In this document: positions 51,090-59,220 of the stretch, piece after piece
How the letters are laid out: every line of letters starts with the position of its first letter
Numbering within the stretch: position 1 is the stretch's first letter
Assembly (NCBI GenBank): GCA_004001285.1
Contig: AP018697.1
Span: forward strand, 248,001 to 312,000
Direction: 5' to 3'
Source: Arthrobacter sp. MN05-02
GTDB taxonomy: Bacteria > Actinomycetota > Actinomycetes > Actinomycetales > Micrococcaceae
DNA length: 64,000 nucleotides
Position numbers and translations under genes: made by a program
The notes under the pieces: model-generated
Seen by the model: the letters and a program-made list of their open reading frames with translations, nothing else
Told to the model about the DNA's origin: nothing
Database searches by the model: none

Positions 51090-52226
51090 ATGAGCAGTTC
51101 CACGCAGGACGACGCAGCCGCCTTCGCGTCCTACCAGGCGTCCTTCTCGGAGGCCCCCGGGTACCTGAATTTCGCGAGCTTCGGCCCGCCGTCGACCGCG
51201 GTCCGCGACCACGTGGCGCACCTTCTGCAGACGGCCGGCGCGGCGGAGACCGGAGCGGGTGCCACGCTCGAGGGCGAGGAGATCCGTGCGCGGGAAGCCT
51301 TCTCGCGGCTCAGCGGATTTCCGCTCGAACAGGTGGGGCTGACCGGCAGCACCTCACTCGGCCTGTTCCAGGCGGCCTTCGGCCTGGCGGCCGGCACAGT
51401 GCTCGTCGGTGCCGGTGAGTTCCCGTCCAACATCTATCCCTGGCTGCGCACCGGGGCGGCGGGCCGGGCGCGCGTCGAGCTGATGGGGGAGCCCGGCACC
51501 CGGATGACCCCCGACGTCGTCGCCCGCCACCTGACGGACGACACCGTCGCCGTGAGCGTCAGTGCCGTCGACTTCCGCACCGGCTACCGCGCCGATCTCG
51601 CCGGTATCCGCGACGTGATCGGGCCGGATCGCCTCCTCGTGGTCGACGGCATCCAGGCCTTCGGCGTCGCCGACCTCGCGTGGACGCTGGCCGACGTGCT
51701 GATCGCCGGTGCGCAGAAGTGGGTGCGGGCCGGCTGGGGCGTGGCCGGGATCGCGATGTCTCCGCAGGGACTCGAGCGCATCGAACCCCTGCTCACGGGC
51801 TGGACGGGGGTCGCCGACGCGCGCCGGTACGACGGCGAGGAGCACGCGCCGCTGCCGGGGCCGGGGCGCTTCTCCATCTCGAACCTGTCGCCGTATGCGA
51901 CCGGGGCGTTCGCGGAGGCCCTCGAACTGATCGAGCGGGTGGGCGTGCCGGCCATCGAGGGCATCATCGCGACGCACGCGGGCGCCTTGATCGACCGGCT
52001 CGACGCCGCAGGGGTGCCGGTCCTCTCGCCCCGGGAGCGGGAGGACCGGGCGGGGATCGTGGTCGCGGGCCTTCCGGGGCGGGCGGCCGAAGCGCAGGCG
52101 GCGCTGACCGCCGCCGACATCTCGGCGACAGTGCACGGTTCGGACCGCGTCCGATTCTCCGTGCACGCGACGACCCGCTCCGAGGTTTTCGGCGAAGCGG
52201 CGGGGATCCTCGCGGAATTCGTCTGA
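51090..52226 (+). CDS. Class V aminotransferase
   Basis: A 378-aa PLP enzyme: YLNFASFGPPSTAVRDHVAH, VGLTGSTSLGLFQAAFGLAA, VSAVDFRTGYRADLAGIRDV, LLVVDGIQAFGVADL with the PLP aspartate, VLIAGAQKWVRAGWGVAGIA with the Schiff-base Lys, then FSISNLSPYATGAFAEALEL. It belongs to the cysteine-desulfurase/kynureninase-like class V fold; the substrate is unknown. GGAGGAAG precedes ATG 51090. It follows the frameshifted LLM gene by 122 bases, so a common pathway is possible. Confidence 0.9.
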   Translation: MSSSTQDDAAAFASYQASFSEAPGYLNFASFGPPSTAVRDHVAHLLQTAGAAETGAGATLEGEEIRAREAFSRLSGFPLEQVGLTGSTSLGLFQAAFGLAAGTVLVGAGEFPSNIYPWLRTGAAGRARVELMGEPGTRMTPDVVARHLTDDTVAVSVSAVDFRTGYRADLAGIRDVIGPDRLLVVDGIQAFGVADLAWTLADVLIAGAQKWVRAGWGVAGIAMSPQGLERIEPLLTGWTGVADARRYDGEEHAPLPGPGRFSISNLSPYATGAFAEALELIERVGVPAIEGIIATHAGALIDRLDAAGVPVLSPREREDRAGIVVAGLPGRAAEAQAALTAADISATVHGSDRVRFSVHATTRSEVFGEAAGILAEFV

Positions 52227-52429
52227 GGGCGGAGCCGCCGCGGGTGCCCGAGCTTCGTTCGTGGCGTGCGCCCGCGGTGCCGAGCCGGCAGCGCACTATA
52301 GGCCGCCACGACACGGTGCGCCAGAGGCCACCGGAAAGATGGTTCATGGAACGCAACCAATCTCCCGAGTGTCTGTGGACAGTGCTAGCGTCCCTGCCAG
52401 AACGTGTGACCTAGGCAACATGTTCGTCA

Positions 52430-52450
52430 CCCCGGGCACCTGACCCGGGG
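52430..52450. terminator. Short hairpin in the protease leader
   Basis: CCCCGGG and CCCGGGG flank a 7-base loop (CACCTGA), 41 bases before the protease start at 52491 and about 200 bases after the aminotransferase. It may be a leader attenuator or a weak terminator. Confidence 0.45.
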
Positions 52451-52490
52451 CTGCTCTGCATCAGCTGGGATATTTCACTAAGGAGAACCC

Positions 52491-54320
52491 TTGAATCTCA
52501 CACCTCGTACCCGGGGGCTGCGGTGCGCGATGGCGCTCGCCGTGACAAGCGCCGTCGTGCTCGCTCCCGTGAGCGCACAGGCCACCACCGGCACCGCGGC
52601 GGACGTCCCGACCGCGACGTCGTCCTCCACCTCCTCGCCCGGTGCCGACGGCGCGGCGGCGAAGCTCGACGACCGTTCCGATCCTGCGGCCGAGGAGCGC
52701 CGGAACCTGAACCAGCAGGGCCTGGCGAAGGTCCTCTCCGGAGACGCCAAGGTAGAGAACCGCGGCGGGTCGAAGGCCGTCAAGGTCGCTCCCGGCCAGT
52801 GGGCGCAGTACGGCCTGCAGGACAGCGACCAGATCCTCTCCTTCCTCGTCGATTTCGGCGACAAGATCGACCCGCGCTTCCCGACCTCGACGGCAGGCCC
52901 GACGCACAACGCCATCAAGGAGCCGAACCGGGCGGTGGACAACTCCACCTACTGGTCCGACACCTTCGACCGCGAGCACTACCTCGACATGTTCTTCAGC
53001 GAGGAGGGCGAGTCGCTGAAGGGCGTCTACGAGGAGATGTCCAGCGGCCGGTACACGGTCGACGGCGACGTCAGCGACTGGGTGACCGTGCCCTACAACT
53101 CGGCGAGCTACGGCGAGACCGAGAGCCAGGCGGACATGACCCGCTTCGTCCAGGACACCGCGAATGCCTGGTACGACTCGCAGATCGCGTCCGGGAAGAC
53201 GGCTGCGGAGATCGACGCCTACCTCGCGACCTTCGACCAGTGGGACCGCTACGACTTCGACAAGGACGGCGACTTCAACGAGCCCGACGGCTACATCGAC
53301 CACTTCCAGGCGATCCACGCCGGAGAGGGCGAGGAGGCCGGAGCGGCATCGTCGGCCATCTGGTCCCACCGTTGGGCCGTCGGCCAGGCAGGCCGCGGCA
53401 CCAGCGGTCCGGCCGCCAACCCCTTCGGCGGCATCAAGATCGGCGATTCCGACGTCTGGATCCGCGACTACACCACGGAGCCCGAGAACGGCGGCCTCGG
53501 CGTCTTCGCCCATGAGTACGGCCACGACCTCGGGCTGCCCGACCTCTACGACACGAGCGGTGGCGAGAACGGCACCGGTTTCTGGACGCTCATGAGCTCC
53601 GGTTCCTGGCTCGGCCACGGGGACGGCTCCATCGGCACCACCCCGAACCACATGGGTGCGTGGGAGAAGCTGCAGCTCGGCTGGCTGGACTACGACGTCG
53701 CCACGGCGGGCGTGAAGTCCACCCACAAGATCGGCCCCTCGTTCCATGCCACCAAGGCCCCGCAGGCCGTCGTCGTGAACCTGCCCAAGGACGCGGCCGG
53801 CAAGAACCGCTTCTACATCGCCGAGAACCGCGTGTACGGGGGCTACGACGCGACGCTCGCCACCGGTCCGTACAACTTCGGCTGGGGCGTCTCCGCGCCG
53901 GACACCGTGGAGCACTACGCCTACCAGGACGGACTGAGCGTCACCTACTGGAACACCGCGCAGACCAACAACAACACGCGCCAGCACCCGGGCGCCGGCC
54001 TGGCCCTGCCGGTCGACGCCCACCCCAAGGCGCTGACCTGGTCCGACGGCACCGTCGTGCGCAACCGTATCCAGAGCTTCGACGCCACCTTCGGCAAGCA
54101 GGCGACGGATCCGCTGAACCTGCACCGGGAGACCGCAGCGGGCATGACCACGCTCACGGCGCCCTCGCAGCCGGGCGTCGCCGTCTTCGACGACACCGAC
54201 CCCAACGCCTACTACGACGCCGCGAACCCGCAGGGCTCCGTCGTCGTCGCCGGCACCGGGACGAAGATCGAGGTCGTCCAGTCCAACTCGACGGGCATGC
54301 TGACCCTCCAGGTCCGCTAG
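52491..54320 (+). CDS. Secreted immune inhibitor A-type metalloprotease (M6)
   Basis: A 609-aa exported zinc protease. TTG 52491 follows AAGGAG by 5 bases and gives the signal peptide LRCAMALAVTSAVVLAPVSA. After a propeptide the catalytic domain has YWSDTFDREHYLDMFFSE, the aspartate-rich YDFDKDGDFNEPDGYIDHF, and the zinc motif His341-Glu-Tyr-Gly-His345 in FAHEYGHDLGLPDLYD, followed by GFWTLMSSGSWLG. It probably degrades extracellular proteins. The C-terminal half has beta-rich segments. It ends before a strong terminator. Confidence 0.92.
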   Translation: MNLTPRTRGLRCAMALAVTSAVVLAPVSAQATTGTAADVPTATSSSTSSPGADGAAAKLDDRSDPAAEERRNLNQQGLAKVLSGDAKVENRGGSKAVKVAPGQWAQYGLQDSDQILSFLVDFGDKIDPRFPTSTAGPTHNAIKEPNRAVDNSTYWSDTFDREHYLDMFFSEEGESLKGVYEEMSSGRYTVDGDVSDWVTVPYNSASYGETESQADMTRFVQDTANAWYDSQIASGKTAAEIDAYLATFDQWDRYDFDKDGDFNEPDGYIDHFQAIHAGEGEEAGAASSAIWSHRWAVGQAGRGTSGPAANPFGGIKIGDSDVWIRDYTTEPENGGLGVFAHEYGHDLGLPDLYDTSGGENGTGFWTLMSSGSWLGHGDGSIGTTPNHMGAWEKLQLGWLDYDVATAGVKSTHKIGPSFHATKAPQAVVVNLPKDAAGKNRFYIAENRVYGGYDATLATGPYNFGWGVSAPDTVEHYAYQDGLSVTYWNTAQTNNNTRQHPGAGLALPVDAHPKALTWSDGTVVRNRIQSFDATFGKQATDPLNLHRETAAGMTTLTAPSQPGVAVFDDTDPNAYYDAANPQGSVVVAGTGTKIEVVQSNSTGMLTLQVR

Positions 54321-54332
54321 CCCCGAGAGCCA

Positions 54333-54375
54333 CACACAGAAGGAGCCGGGAGATACTCCCGGCTCCTTCTGTGTG
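54333..54375. terminator. Strong bidirectional terminator
   Basis: Twenty bases starting CACACAGAAGGAG pair perfectly with the complementary arm around a 3-base loop (ATA), between the protease stop at 54320 and the stop of the proline-rich gene at 54379. Confidence 0.88.
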
Positions 54376-54378
54376 TTC

Positions 54379-55143
54379 CTAGTGGGTGTGCCGCTTCCGG
54401 CGCGGTTGCGAGACGACGGCGATCCCCAGGGCCAGGGCGACCGCCACGAGGCTCAGGATGCCTGCTGCCACGTAGCGTGCAGAAAGTCCGTCCCCGGTCC
54501 GGGCCTCGGCTTCGGCGACCGCGTCCTCGGTCGGCGGCCGGGCCGAGGAGTCGTCGTCCGGCCCTGTCGCGACCGGGCCGGTGAACGGAACGATCGGTGA
54601 CGGCGACAGCGCGGGCGCCTCCATCCCGCCGAACCCGGCAGCGTCATCGCCGGTGACATCGACCGGAACGGGCGCCGGCTCCGTGGGCGATTCCGGCGGT
54701 ACCGTACTGCTGCCCGACGCCGACGCGCGCGGGGACGGCGAAGCAGGGGGTGCACCGGGCTCGGGCGCGGTGCTCGCCACCGTCCGCTCCGGTTCGGGCG
54801 TGACGACGGGGGACTCGGAGGGCGCGGGTTCTGCGGCTGGAGGATCGACCGTCGGCGCGGGCTGCCCGGTGGGTTCCGTTCCGGGAGGTGTGCCCGGATC
54901 GCTCGGCGGTGGAGCCGGGTCCGTCGCCACGGGCGGTCCGGGTACGGCCGTCGGCGGTGCGATGGCCTCCTCCGGAACCGGAGTAGCCGGGACCACCGGG
55001 CCCCCCGGCTCCACCTGCGCCGCAGGAAGGGTCATCGGCATCGCGGACTGCGCGGGAGCCGGTCCGGCCGCGGCGAGCAGGAGTCCGCCGCCGAGGGCCA
55101 GGGCTGTGAGTGCGGTGGGGGCGCGGATGGCGGAGTCTTTCAG
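54379..55143 (-). CDS. Pro-rich cell-surface protein with C-terminal anchor, start uncertain
   Basis: The frame encodes a signal peptide (KDSAIRAPTALTALALGGGL, LLLAAAGPAPAQSA), then about 140 residues of Pro/Ala/Glu/Thr/Ser spacer, a transmembrane helix (YVAAGILSLVAVALALGIAV) and the basic tail SQPRRKRHTH. The signal peptide lies upstream of the first ATG (55041), and the only start-like codon before it is CTG 55143; no ATG, GTG or TTG occurs before an upstream stop. Either CTG starts it or the true start was lost. The layout suggests a wall-spanning surface protein. Confidence 0.6.
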   Translation of the reverse strand: MKDSAIRAPTALTALALGGGLLLAAAGPAPAQSAMPMTLPAAQVEPGGPVVPATPVPEEAIAPPTAVPGPPVATDPAPPPSDPGTPPGTEPTGQPAPTVDPPAAEPAPSESPVVTPEPERTVASTAPEPGAPPASPSPRASASGSSTVPPESPTEPAPVPVDVTGDDAAGFGGMEAPALSPSPIVPFTGPVATGPDDDSSARPPTEDAVAEAEARTGDGLSARYVAAGILSLVAVALALGIAVVSQPRRKRHTH

Positions 55144-55284
55144 GAGGTGAGGGAACGACGGCAGGAAGGGCGGGCGGCCTTCCGAAGCCTACTGACTATC
55201 GTTCCCTAGCCTACGCCGGGGCGGGAGTCGTGCCCATTCCGGTCGGCATACTGTTCATTCCTTGCCAGGGCTTGCCGGGCGCTT

Positions 55285-55728
55285 TCAGGAACCCGCGGCG
55301 CAGGGCATCGCGGTCGCGGGCGGCAGCGCGGGGCGGAAGACGAAGAACCGGTAGGACACGTAGCGGAAGACGTTGCCGAGGAGGACCCCGACGACGTTGG
55401 CCGAGATGTTGTTCGCCAGGGGGCTCGTCAGTCCGAGGAGGTAGTGGGAGACGACGAGGCAGGCGGCGGCGATGCCGAGCCCGGCGAGGTTGGTGAGGCC
55501 GAAGAGGAATGCCTCCTCGCGCTTCGGCCGTCCCGCGAACGCGCGGAAGGTCACGTAGTGGCTTCCGAGCCACGAGACGCCGGTGGCCAGCGTCACCGAG
55601 ACGACCTTCGAGGTGATGGGTCCGGCGCCGAACCCGAGGGAGAGGATGTTGAACACCGAGATGTCGACGAGGAAGGCCACCGTTCCCACGGCGGTGAAGG
55701 ATCCGAGCCTCTGCAGGGCTCCGCGCAC
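55285..55728 (-). CDS. GtrA family protein
   Basis: A 147-aa four-span protein that resembles the GtrA half of the kinase fusion at 17352: RLGSFTAVGTVAFLVDISVF, KVVSVTLATGVSWLGSHYVT, EEAFLFGLTNLAGLGIAAAC and VVGVLLGNVFRYVSYRFFVF. GtrA proteins are thought to flip undecaprenyl-linked sugars for wall glycan decoration. GTG 55728 has GGAAAGGA 8 bases upstream and is preferred over ATG 55761. The next gene on this strand is the Pro-rich surface protein, 141 bases later. Confidence 0.85.
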   Translation of the reverse strand: MRGALQRLGSFTAVGTVAFLVDISVFNILSLGFGAGPITSKVVSVTLATGVSWLGSHYVTFRAFAGRPKREEAFLFGLTNLAGLGIAAACLVVSHYLLGLTSPLANNISANVVGVLLGNVFRYVSYRFFVFRPALPPATAMPCAAGS

Positions 55729-55903
55729 GGTCTGCGTCCTTTCCTCGACAACACACTCCATTCTACGCTTAGGTCACCTAAGCAACTGATGGTGGAAGGG
55801 GAGACATGGCACACGGGCGCGGGTCAAGACGTACCTCCGCCACGGGGCCCTTCCAGCACGCTGGCTAGCATGAAGGCGCCCCAACACCTGTCACGGAGGA
55901 CCC

Positions 55904-56917
55904 ATGAACGAGACCATGCTCGCCGGAAGGCTCAATGTCAGCACCGGGACCTTCGAGGTCAGGGAGGTGCCGGTACCCGTCCCCGGGCCGGGATTCGTCC
56001 GGGTCCGGGTGCAGGCGGCCGGCGTGTGTCTGTCCGACGTCCACCTCATCGAGGGACTGCTCAAACCGCTGCACCTGCAGGGCGACGAGGTGACCCTGGG
56101 ACACGAGGTATCCGGCAGCGTCGACCTGCCGGGGGCCGGAGTCGAGGGCTGGGCCGAGGGTGACCGCGTGGTACTGCAGGCGGGGTACGAGTACAAGGGC
56201 GTCACCCTCACCATGGGAGTGGACTACGACGGCGGCTGGGCCGAATACGTGGTGGTGCCCGCGGGAGTGCTGGTGCCGTTAAGCGCGGACTTCCCCTACG
56301 AGCAGGCCTCGATCATCCCCGACGCCGTCTCGACGCCCTGGGCCTCGATCGTCTCCACCGGAAAGGTCCGTGCCGCGGAGGCTGTGGGGGTGTGGGGTGT
56401 CGGCGGGCTCGGTGCCCACGGCGTGCAGTTGCTGCGCATGGTGGGCGCCGCCCCGATCATCGCCGTCGACCCGCTGCCCGAGGCCCGCGAGCGGGCGCTC
56501 GCCTTCGGAGCCGATGTGGCGCTCGACCCGCGTGCCGATGACTTCGCTGCCGCCATGGGCGCCGCGACCGCCGGGCGCGGTCTCGACGTCGCCTTCGACT
56601 TCGCGGGCGTGGACGCCGTGCGCGCCCAGGCCCTCGCGAGCCTGGGACTGCAGGGCCGGCTCGTCCTGGTGGGACTGAGCGGCAACCCGATCACCGTCTC
56701 CGACAGCACTGCCTTCTCCTACACGCGCAAGCAGGTCCGCGGCCACTACGGGTCGGAGGCCCACCACGTACCGCAGCTCGTGGCGCTCACCGAGCTCGGG
56801 CGCCTCGACTTCGCGCGTTCCATCAGCGACACCCTTCCGCTGCGCGATGCCGCAGCCGCCGTCGCGCGCCTCGAGCGGAAGGAGGGGAACCCGATCCGGC
56901 TGGTGCTGGTGCCCTGA
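55904..56917 (+). CDS. Zinc-dependent alcohol dehydrogenase-like protein
   Basis: A 337-aa medium-chain dehydrogenase/reductase. The catalytic zinc site is AGVCLSDVHLIEG (Cys) and LGHEVSGSVDLPG (His-Glu), and the NAD-binding part is AVGVWGVGGLGAHGVQLLRM and AAPIIAVDPLPEARERALAF. The four-cysteine structural zinc lobe is absent (YEYKGVTLTMGVDYDGGWAE lies where it should be), so it belongs to the smaller MDR subgroup. Substrate unknown. The ATG at 55904 follows GGAGGACCC. It is single, with a convergent flavin reductase next to it. Confidence 0.9.
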   Translation: MNETMLAGRLNVSTGTFEVREVPVPVPGPGFVRVRVQAAGVCLSDVHLIEGLLKPLHLQGDEVTLGHEVSGSVDLPGAGVEGWAEGDRVVLQAGYEYKGVTLTMGVDYDGGWAEYVVVPAGVLVPLSADFPYEQASIIPDAVSTPWASIVSTGKVRAAEAVGVWGVGGLGAHGVQLLRMVGAAPIIAVDPLPEARERALAFGADVALDPRADDFAAAMGAATAGRGLDVAFDFAGVDAVRAQALASLGLQGRLVLVGLSGNPITVSDSTAFSYTRKQVRGHYGSEAHHVPQLVALTELGRLDFARSISDTLPLRDAAAAVARLERKEGNPIRLVLVP

Positions 56918-56953
56918 ACCGACCGCACGTGCCCGCTCGGACCCGGCGTCGAT

Positions 56954-57476
56954 TCAGCCCAGCAGCGACCGGTCGTCCAGGCGATGATAGGACCGGTTGT
57001 GGTAGACGAGCGGTGCGACGTCGTCGTCCGTGCCCTGCTCGATGGACAGGACCTCGGCGGCCAGGATCAGGGGAGCCACCGACCGGTAGCCGGTGCAGGA
57101 TGCGGCAGCGCAGGGCCCACGGCGCGTCGGTCAGGAGCGGCTCGCCCGAGGGGAGGGGATGCCAGTCCACGGCTCCGCCGAAGCGGTCGGCGCCCCGGGT
57201 GGCGAAGAGGCGCGCGATGCCGAGTTGGTCGGCGCCGAGCAGATGCACCACGAGGGTGTCCGCCTGCACCAGTGCAGCGGCCGACGACGACGCCGTCGAG
57301 ACCGAGAAGGCGAGCACGGGCGGTTCCGCCGAGACCGACGATACCGAGGATGCCGTCAGGCCGACCGGGCCCTCGGGGCCCCGCGCCGTGAGAACGGCGA
57401 TGCCCGCGGGGTGTGCCCGGAACGCGTCCTTGAAGAGCTCGGCGGTGGGCGCGGCGTGACCGGTGGGGGCTGTCAT
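56954..57476 (-). pseudogene. Flavin reductase-like protein, frameshifted
   Basis: The N-terminal part (AELFKDAFRAHPAGIAVLTA, PVGLTASSVSSVSAEPPVLA, FGGAVDWHPLPSGEPLL) is a normal flavin reductase domain, then RCRILHR is followed by a shifted frame. One extra base near 57090-57093 explains it: the continuation YRSVAPLILAAEVLSIEQG and APLVYHNRSYHRLDD stops at 56954, total 173 aa. ATG 57476 is preferred over GTG 57485 because the GTG overlaps the SoxR promoter's -10. It is transcribed from the SoxR-type promoter; the redox-cycling signal would fit a flavin reductase. Confidence 0.8.
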
Positions 57477-57484
57477 GCCTTTCA

Positions 57485-57515
57485 CGCTAGAACCTCAACA
57501 AAGGTTCAGGTCAAA
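57485..57515 (-). promoter_or_regulatory. SoxR-type promoter with 18-bp SoxR box
   Basis: On the minus strand TTGACC (57515-57510) and TAGCGT (57490-57485) are 19 bases apart, an over-long spacer typical of SoxR-activated promoters. Between them, 57493-57510 reads CCTCAACAAAGGTTCAGG, a dyad matching the 18-bp SoxR box pattern. The -10 is 8 bases before ATG 57476, so the transcript would be almost leaderless. The soxR gene ends 9 bases upstream of the -35. Confidence 0.8.
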
Positions 57516-57523
57516 TCCGAGGT

Positions 57524-57961
57524 TCAGGGGTCGAGGAGCGTGGAGCGGATGCCGTTGGAGCCGGCCGCGTCGTCCGGATTGACGAATCCGCACGTCGCGA
57601 GCGAGAGGCAACCGCAGCCGATGCAGCCGCCGAGCCTGTCCCGGAGGTGCTCGAGCTGGGCGATTCGCTTGTCGATTTCCTGCTGCCACGCGGCGGACAG
57701 CCGCTGCCAGTCCGCCTGGTCCGGCACCCCGTTTCGGGGCAGTTCCGCGAACGCCGTCGCCACTGTGGAGAGCGGGATCCCGGCACGGTGGGCTGCCGCG
57801 ATGACGGCGACCCGGCGGAGGACGGAGCGGTCGTACCGGCGCTGGTTGCCCGAGGTCCGGCGGCTGTGGATGAGGCCCTGGCGCTCGTAGAAGTGCAGGG
57901 CGGAGACGCTCATGCCGCTGCGCGCAGCCAGTTGTCCCACGGAGAGGTCCTGGTCGGGCAC
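57524..57961 (-). CDS. soxR: Redox-sensing transcriptional regulator SoxR
   Basis: A 145-aa MerR-family regulator: LSVGQLAARSGMSVSALHFY, ERQGLIHSRRTSGNQRRYDR and the coiled-coil dimer helix. The C-terminal Cys cluster CIGCGCLSLATC (Cys-x2-Cys-x-Cys-x5-Cys) binds the [2Fe-2S] cluster that senses redox-cycling drugs and superoxide. GTG 57961 has AAGGAAGG before it; the larger upstream frame lacks family similarity. The next gene, a flavin reductase at 57476, has a typical SoxR box in its promoter, and a QorB-like gene lies upstream on the same strand. Confidence 0.95.
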   Translation of the reverse strand: MPDQDLSVGQLAARSGMSVSALHFYERQGLIHSRRTSGNQRRYDRSVLRRVAVIAAAHRAGIPLSTVATAFAELPRNGVPDQADWQRLSAAWQQEIDKRIAQLEHLRDRLGGCIGCGCLSLATCGFVNPDDAAGSNGIRSTLLDP

Positions 57962-58149
57962 GGAGCCTTCCTTCCTGCTCGGCGGTGGGGATGGCGAGAC
58001 GGTACAGTGCGGCGTCGTGCACGGCATTCGGACCGCGATGATTCGGTCCGGCGGCGTGTCGCCCCGCGACACGCACTCCGCTCCCGAAACGCGTGCACGA
58101 GGCCGCGCCTGCACGACCTGGCCGCCGTCGGACGACGGCGGCCGGCGCA

Positions 58150-59007
58150 CTACGTGCCCAGCAGCTTCCCGACGTAGTGCTTCAACGGCGTGGTCGGGCG
58201 GCCGATGATGCGCGACAGGGTGCCGTCGCTCTCGGCGAGCAGCCCGGCGGCGATGTTGGCGTCGAGTGCCGCGGCGAACCCTGCCGTGCCCTCGTCGAGC
58301 CCCATGCCCGTGAGGGCGGCGACGTGCTCGTCGGTGGACACCTGGTTCACCGTGACGGGACTGCCGGTGAGCTCCGAGACGGTGGCGGCGAGTTCGTCGA
58401 TGTTCCACGGCTCGTCACCGCCGAGTTCGAGGATCTCACCGGTGTACTCGCCGGACAGCAGCACGACGGCGGCCGCCTCCGCGTAGTCCCCGCGCGTCGC
58501 GCTGGCGACCCTGCCGCTGCCGGCGCTCGTGAGGATGGTCCCGGTCGAGGCGGCTTGGCGGATCGTGTCGTCGTAGTTCTCGGTGTACCAGTTGTTGCGC
58601 AGCTCGGTGTAGGACAGCCCCGAGCCCTCGAGCAGCCCCTCGGTGGCCTTGTGCTCGGGTGCCAGGACGAGGTCCGACGTCGAGGCCTTCGGTGCGCTCG
58701 TGTAGACCAGTTCGGCATCCACCCTGCGGGCGGCGTCGATCACGGCCTTGTGCTGCACCGAGCGCCGGCCCACCTCGTTGCCGGAGATGAGGAGGATCTT
58801 CTCGGCTCCCACGAAGGCGGCGTCGAGCGTCGACGGGTCGGCGTAGTCCACGCGCGCCGTGCGGACGCCGTGCGCGGCGAGCTCGGCCAAGGCGGCCTCG
58901 TTACGGCCGCCCGCGACGACGGTGGACGGGTCCACCCCGCGTGCCAGCAGCTGCTCCACGACTCGGCGGCCCAGGTGCCCGGTGGCTCCGGTGATGACGA
59001 TGGTCAT
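58150..59007 (-). CDS. QorB-like NAD(P)-dependent quinone reductase, copy 2
   Basis: A 285-aa protein, same length and closely similar throughout to the copy at 7899: ITGATGHLGRRVVEQLLARG, YTELRNNWYTENYDDTIRQA, EILELGGDEPWNIDELAATV and the end RIIGRPTTPLKHYVGKLLGT. The nucleotide sequences match over long stretches with mostly synonymous G/C changes. GGAGGAC lies before ATG 59007. It stands next to SoxR, consistent with quinone redox stress. Its promoter shares a dyad operator with copy 1. Confidence 0.9.
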   Translation of the reverse strand: MTIVITGATGHLGRRVVEQLLARGVDPSTVVAGGRNEAALAELAAHGVRTARVDYADPSTLDAAFVGAEKILLISGNEVGRRSVQHKAVIDAARRVDAELVYTSAPKASTSDLVLAPEHKATEGLLEGSGLSYTELRNNWYTENYDDTIRQAASTGTILTSAGSGRVASATRGDYAEAAAVVLLSGEYTGEILELGGDEPWNIDELAATVSELTGSPVTVNQVSTDEHVAALTGMGLDEGTAGFAAALDANIAAGLLAESDGTLSRIIGRPTTPLKHYVGKLLGT

Positions 59008-59023
59008 GTGTCCTCCTGTTCGT

Positions 59024-59038
59024 GCACCTTTCCGGTGC
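59024..59038. promoter_or_regulatory. Predicted operator GCACC-N5-GGTGC of QorB-like copy 2
   Basis: GCACCTTTCCGGTGC, a perfect 5+5 dyad 17 bases upstream of the start, next to TAGAC in the -10 position. It matches the element of copy 1 (8775-8789) in spacing and flanks, though the spacer bases differ. Confidence 0.6.
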
Positions 59039-59220
59039 GTCTACAGGCGGTAACGGGGCGGACGCCGAAAGACTTCCCGGCACCGGCGACCCGGCGGCAG
59101 GCCGAGTGCTCCTGCGCGACCGGATCGGGAAGCACGTGGACAGGAGCCTCGGCGAGGCGGTAGGACTGCTGGAGGGGCTCACACCGCAGCCGCCGGACCC
59201 GACAGCGAAGGACCGCATCC

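Noticed and set aside
49923..52226. A single 767-codon protein joining LLM and aminotransferase
   Set aside because: The middle part is an out-of-frame reading of the LLM gene after its frameshift; the aminotransferase has its own start and ribosome site at 51090.
52461..54335. A 624-codon minus-strand frame opposite the metalloprotease
   Set aside because: It lies entirely opposite a gene with signal peptide, zinc motif and strong start; composition (Val/Gly/Arg) is that of a mirror frame.
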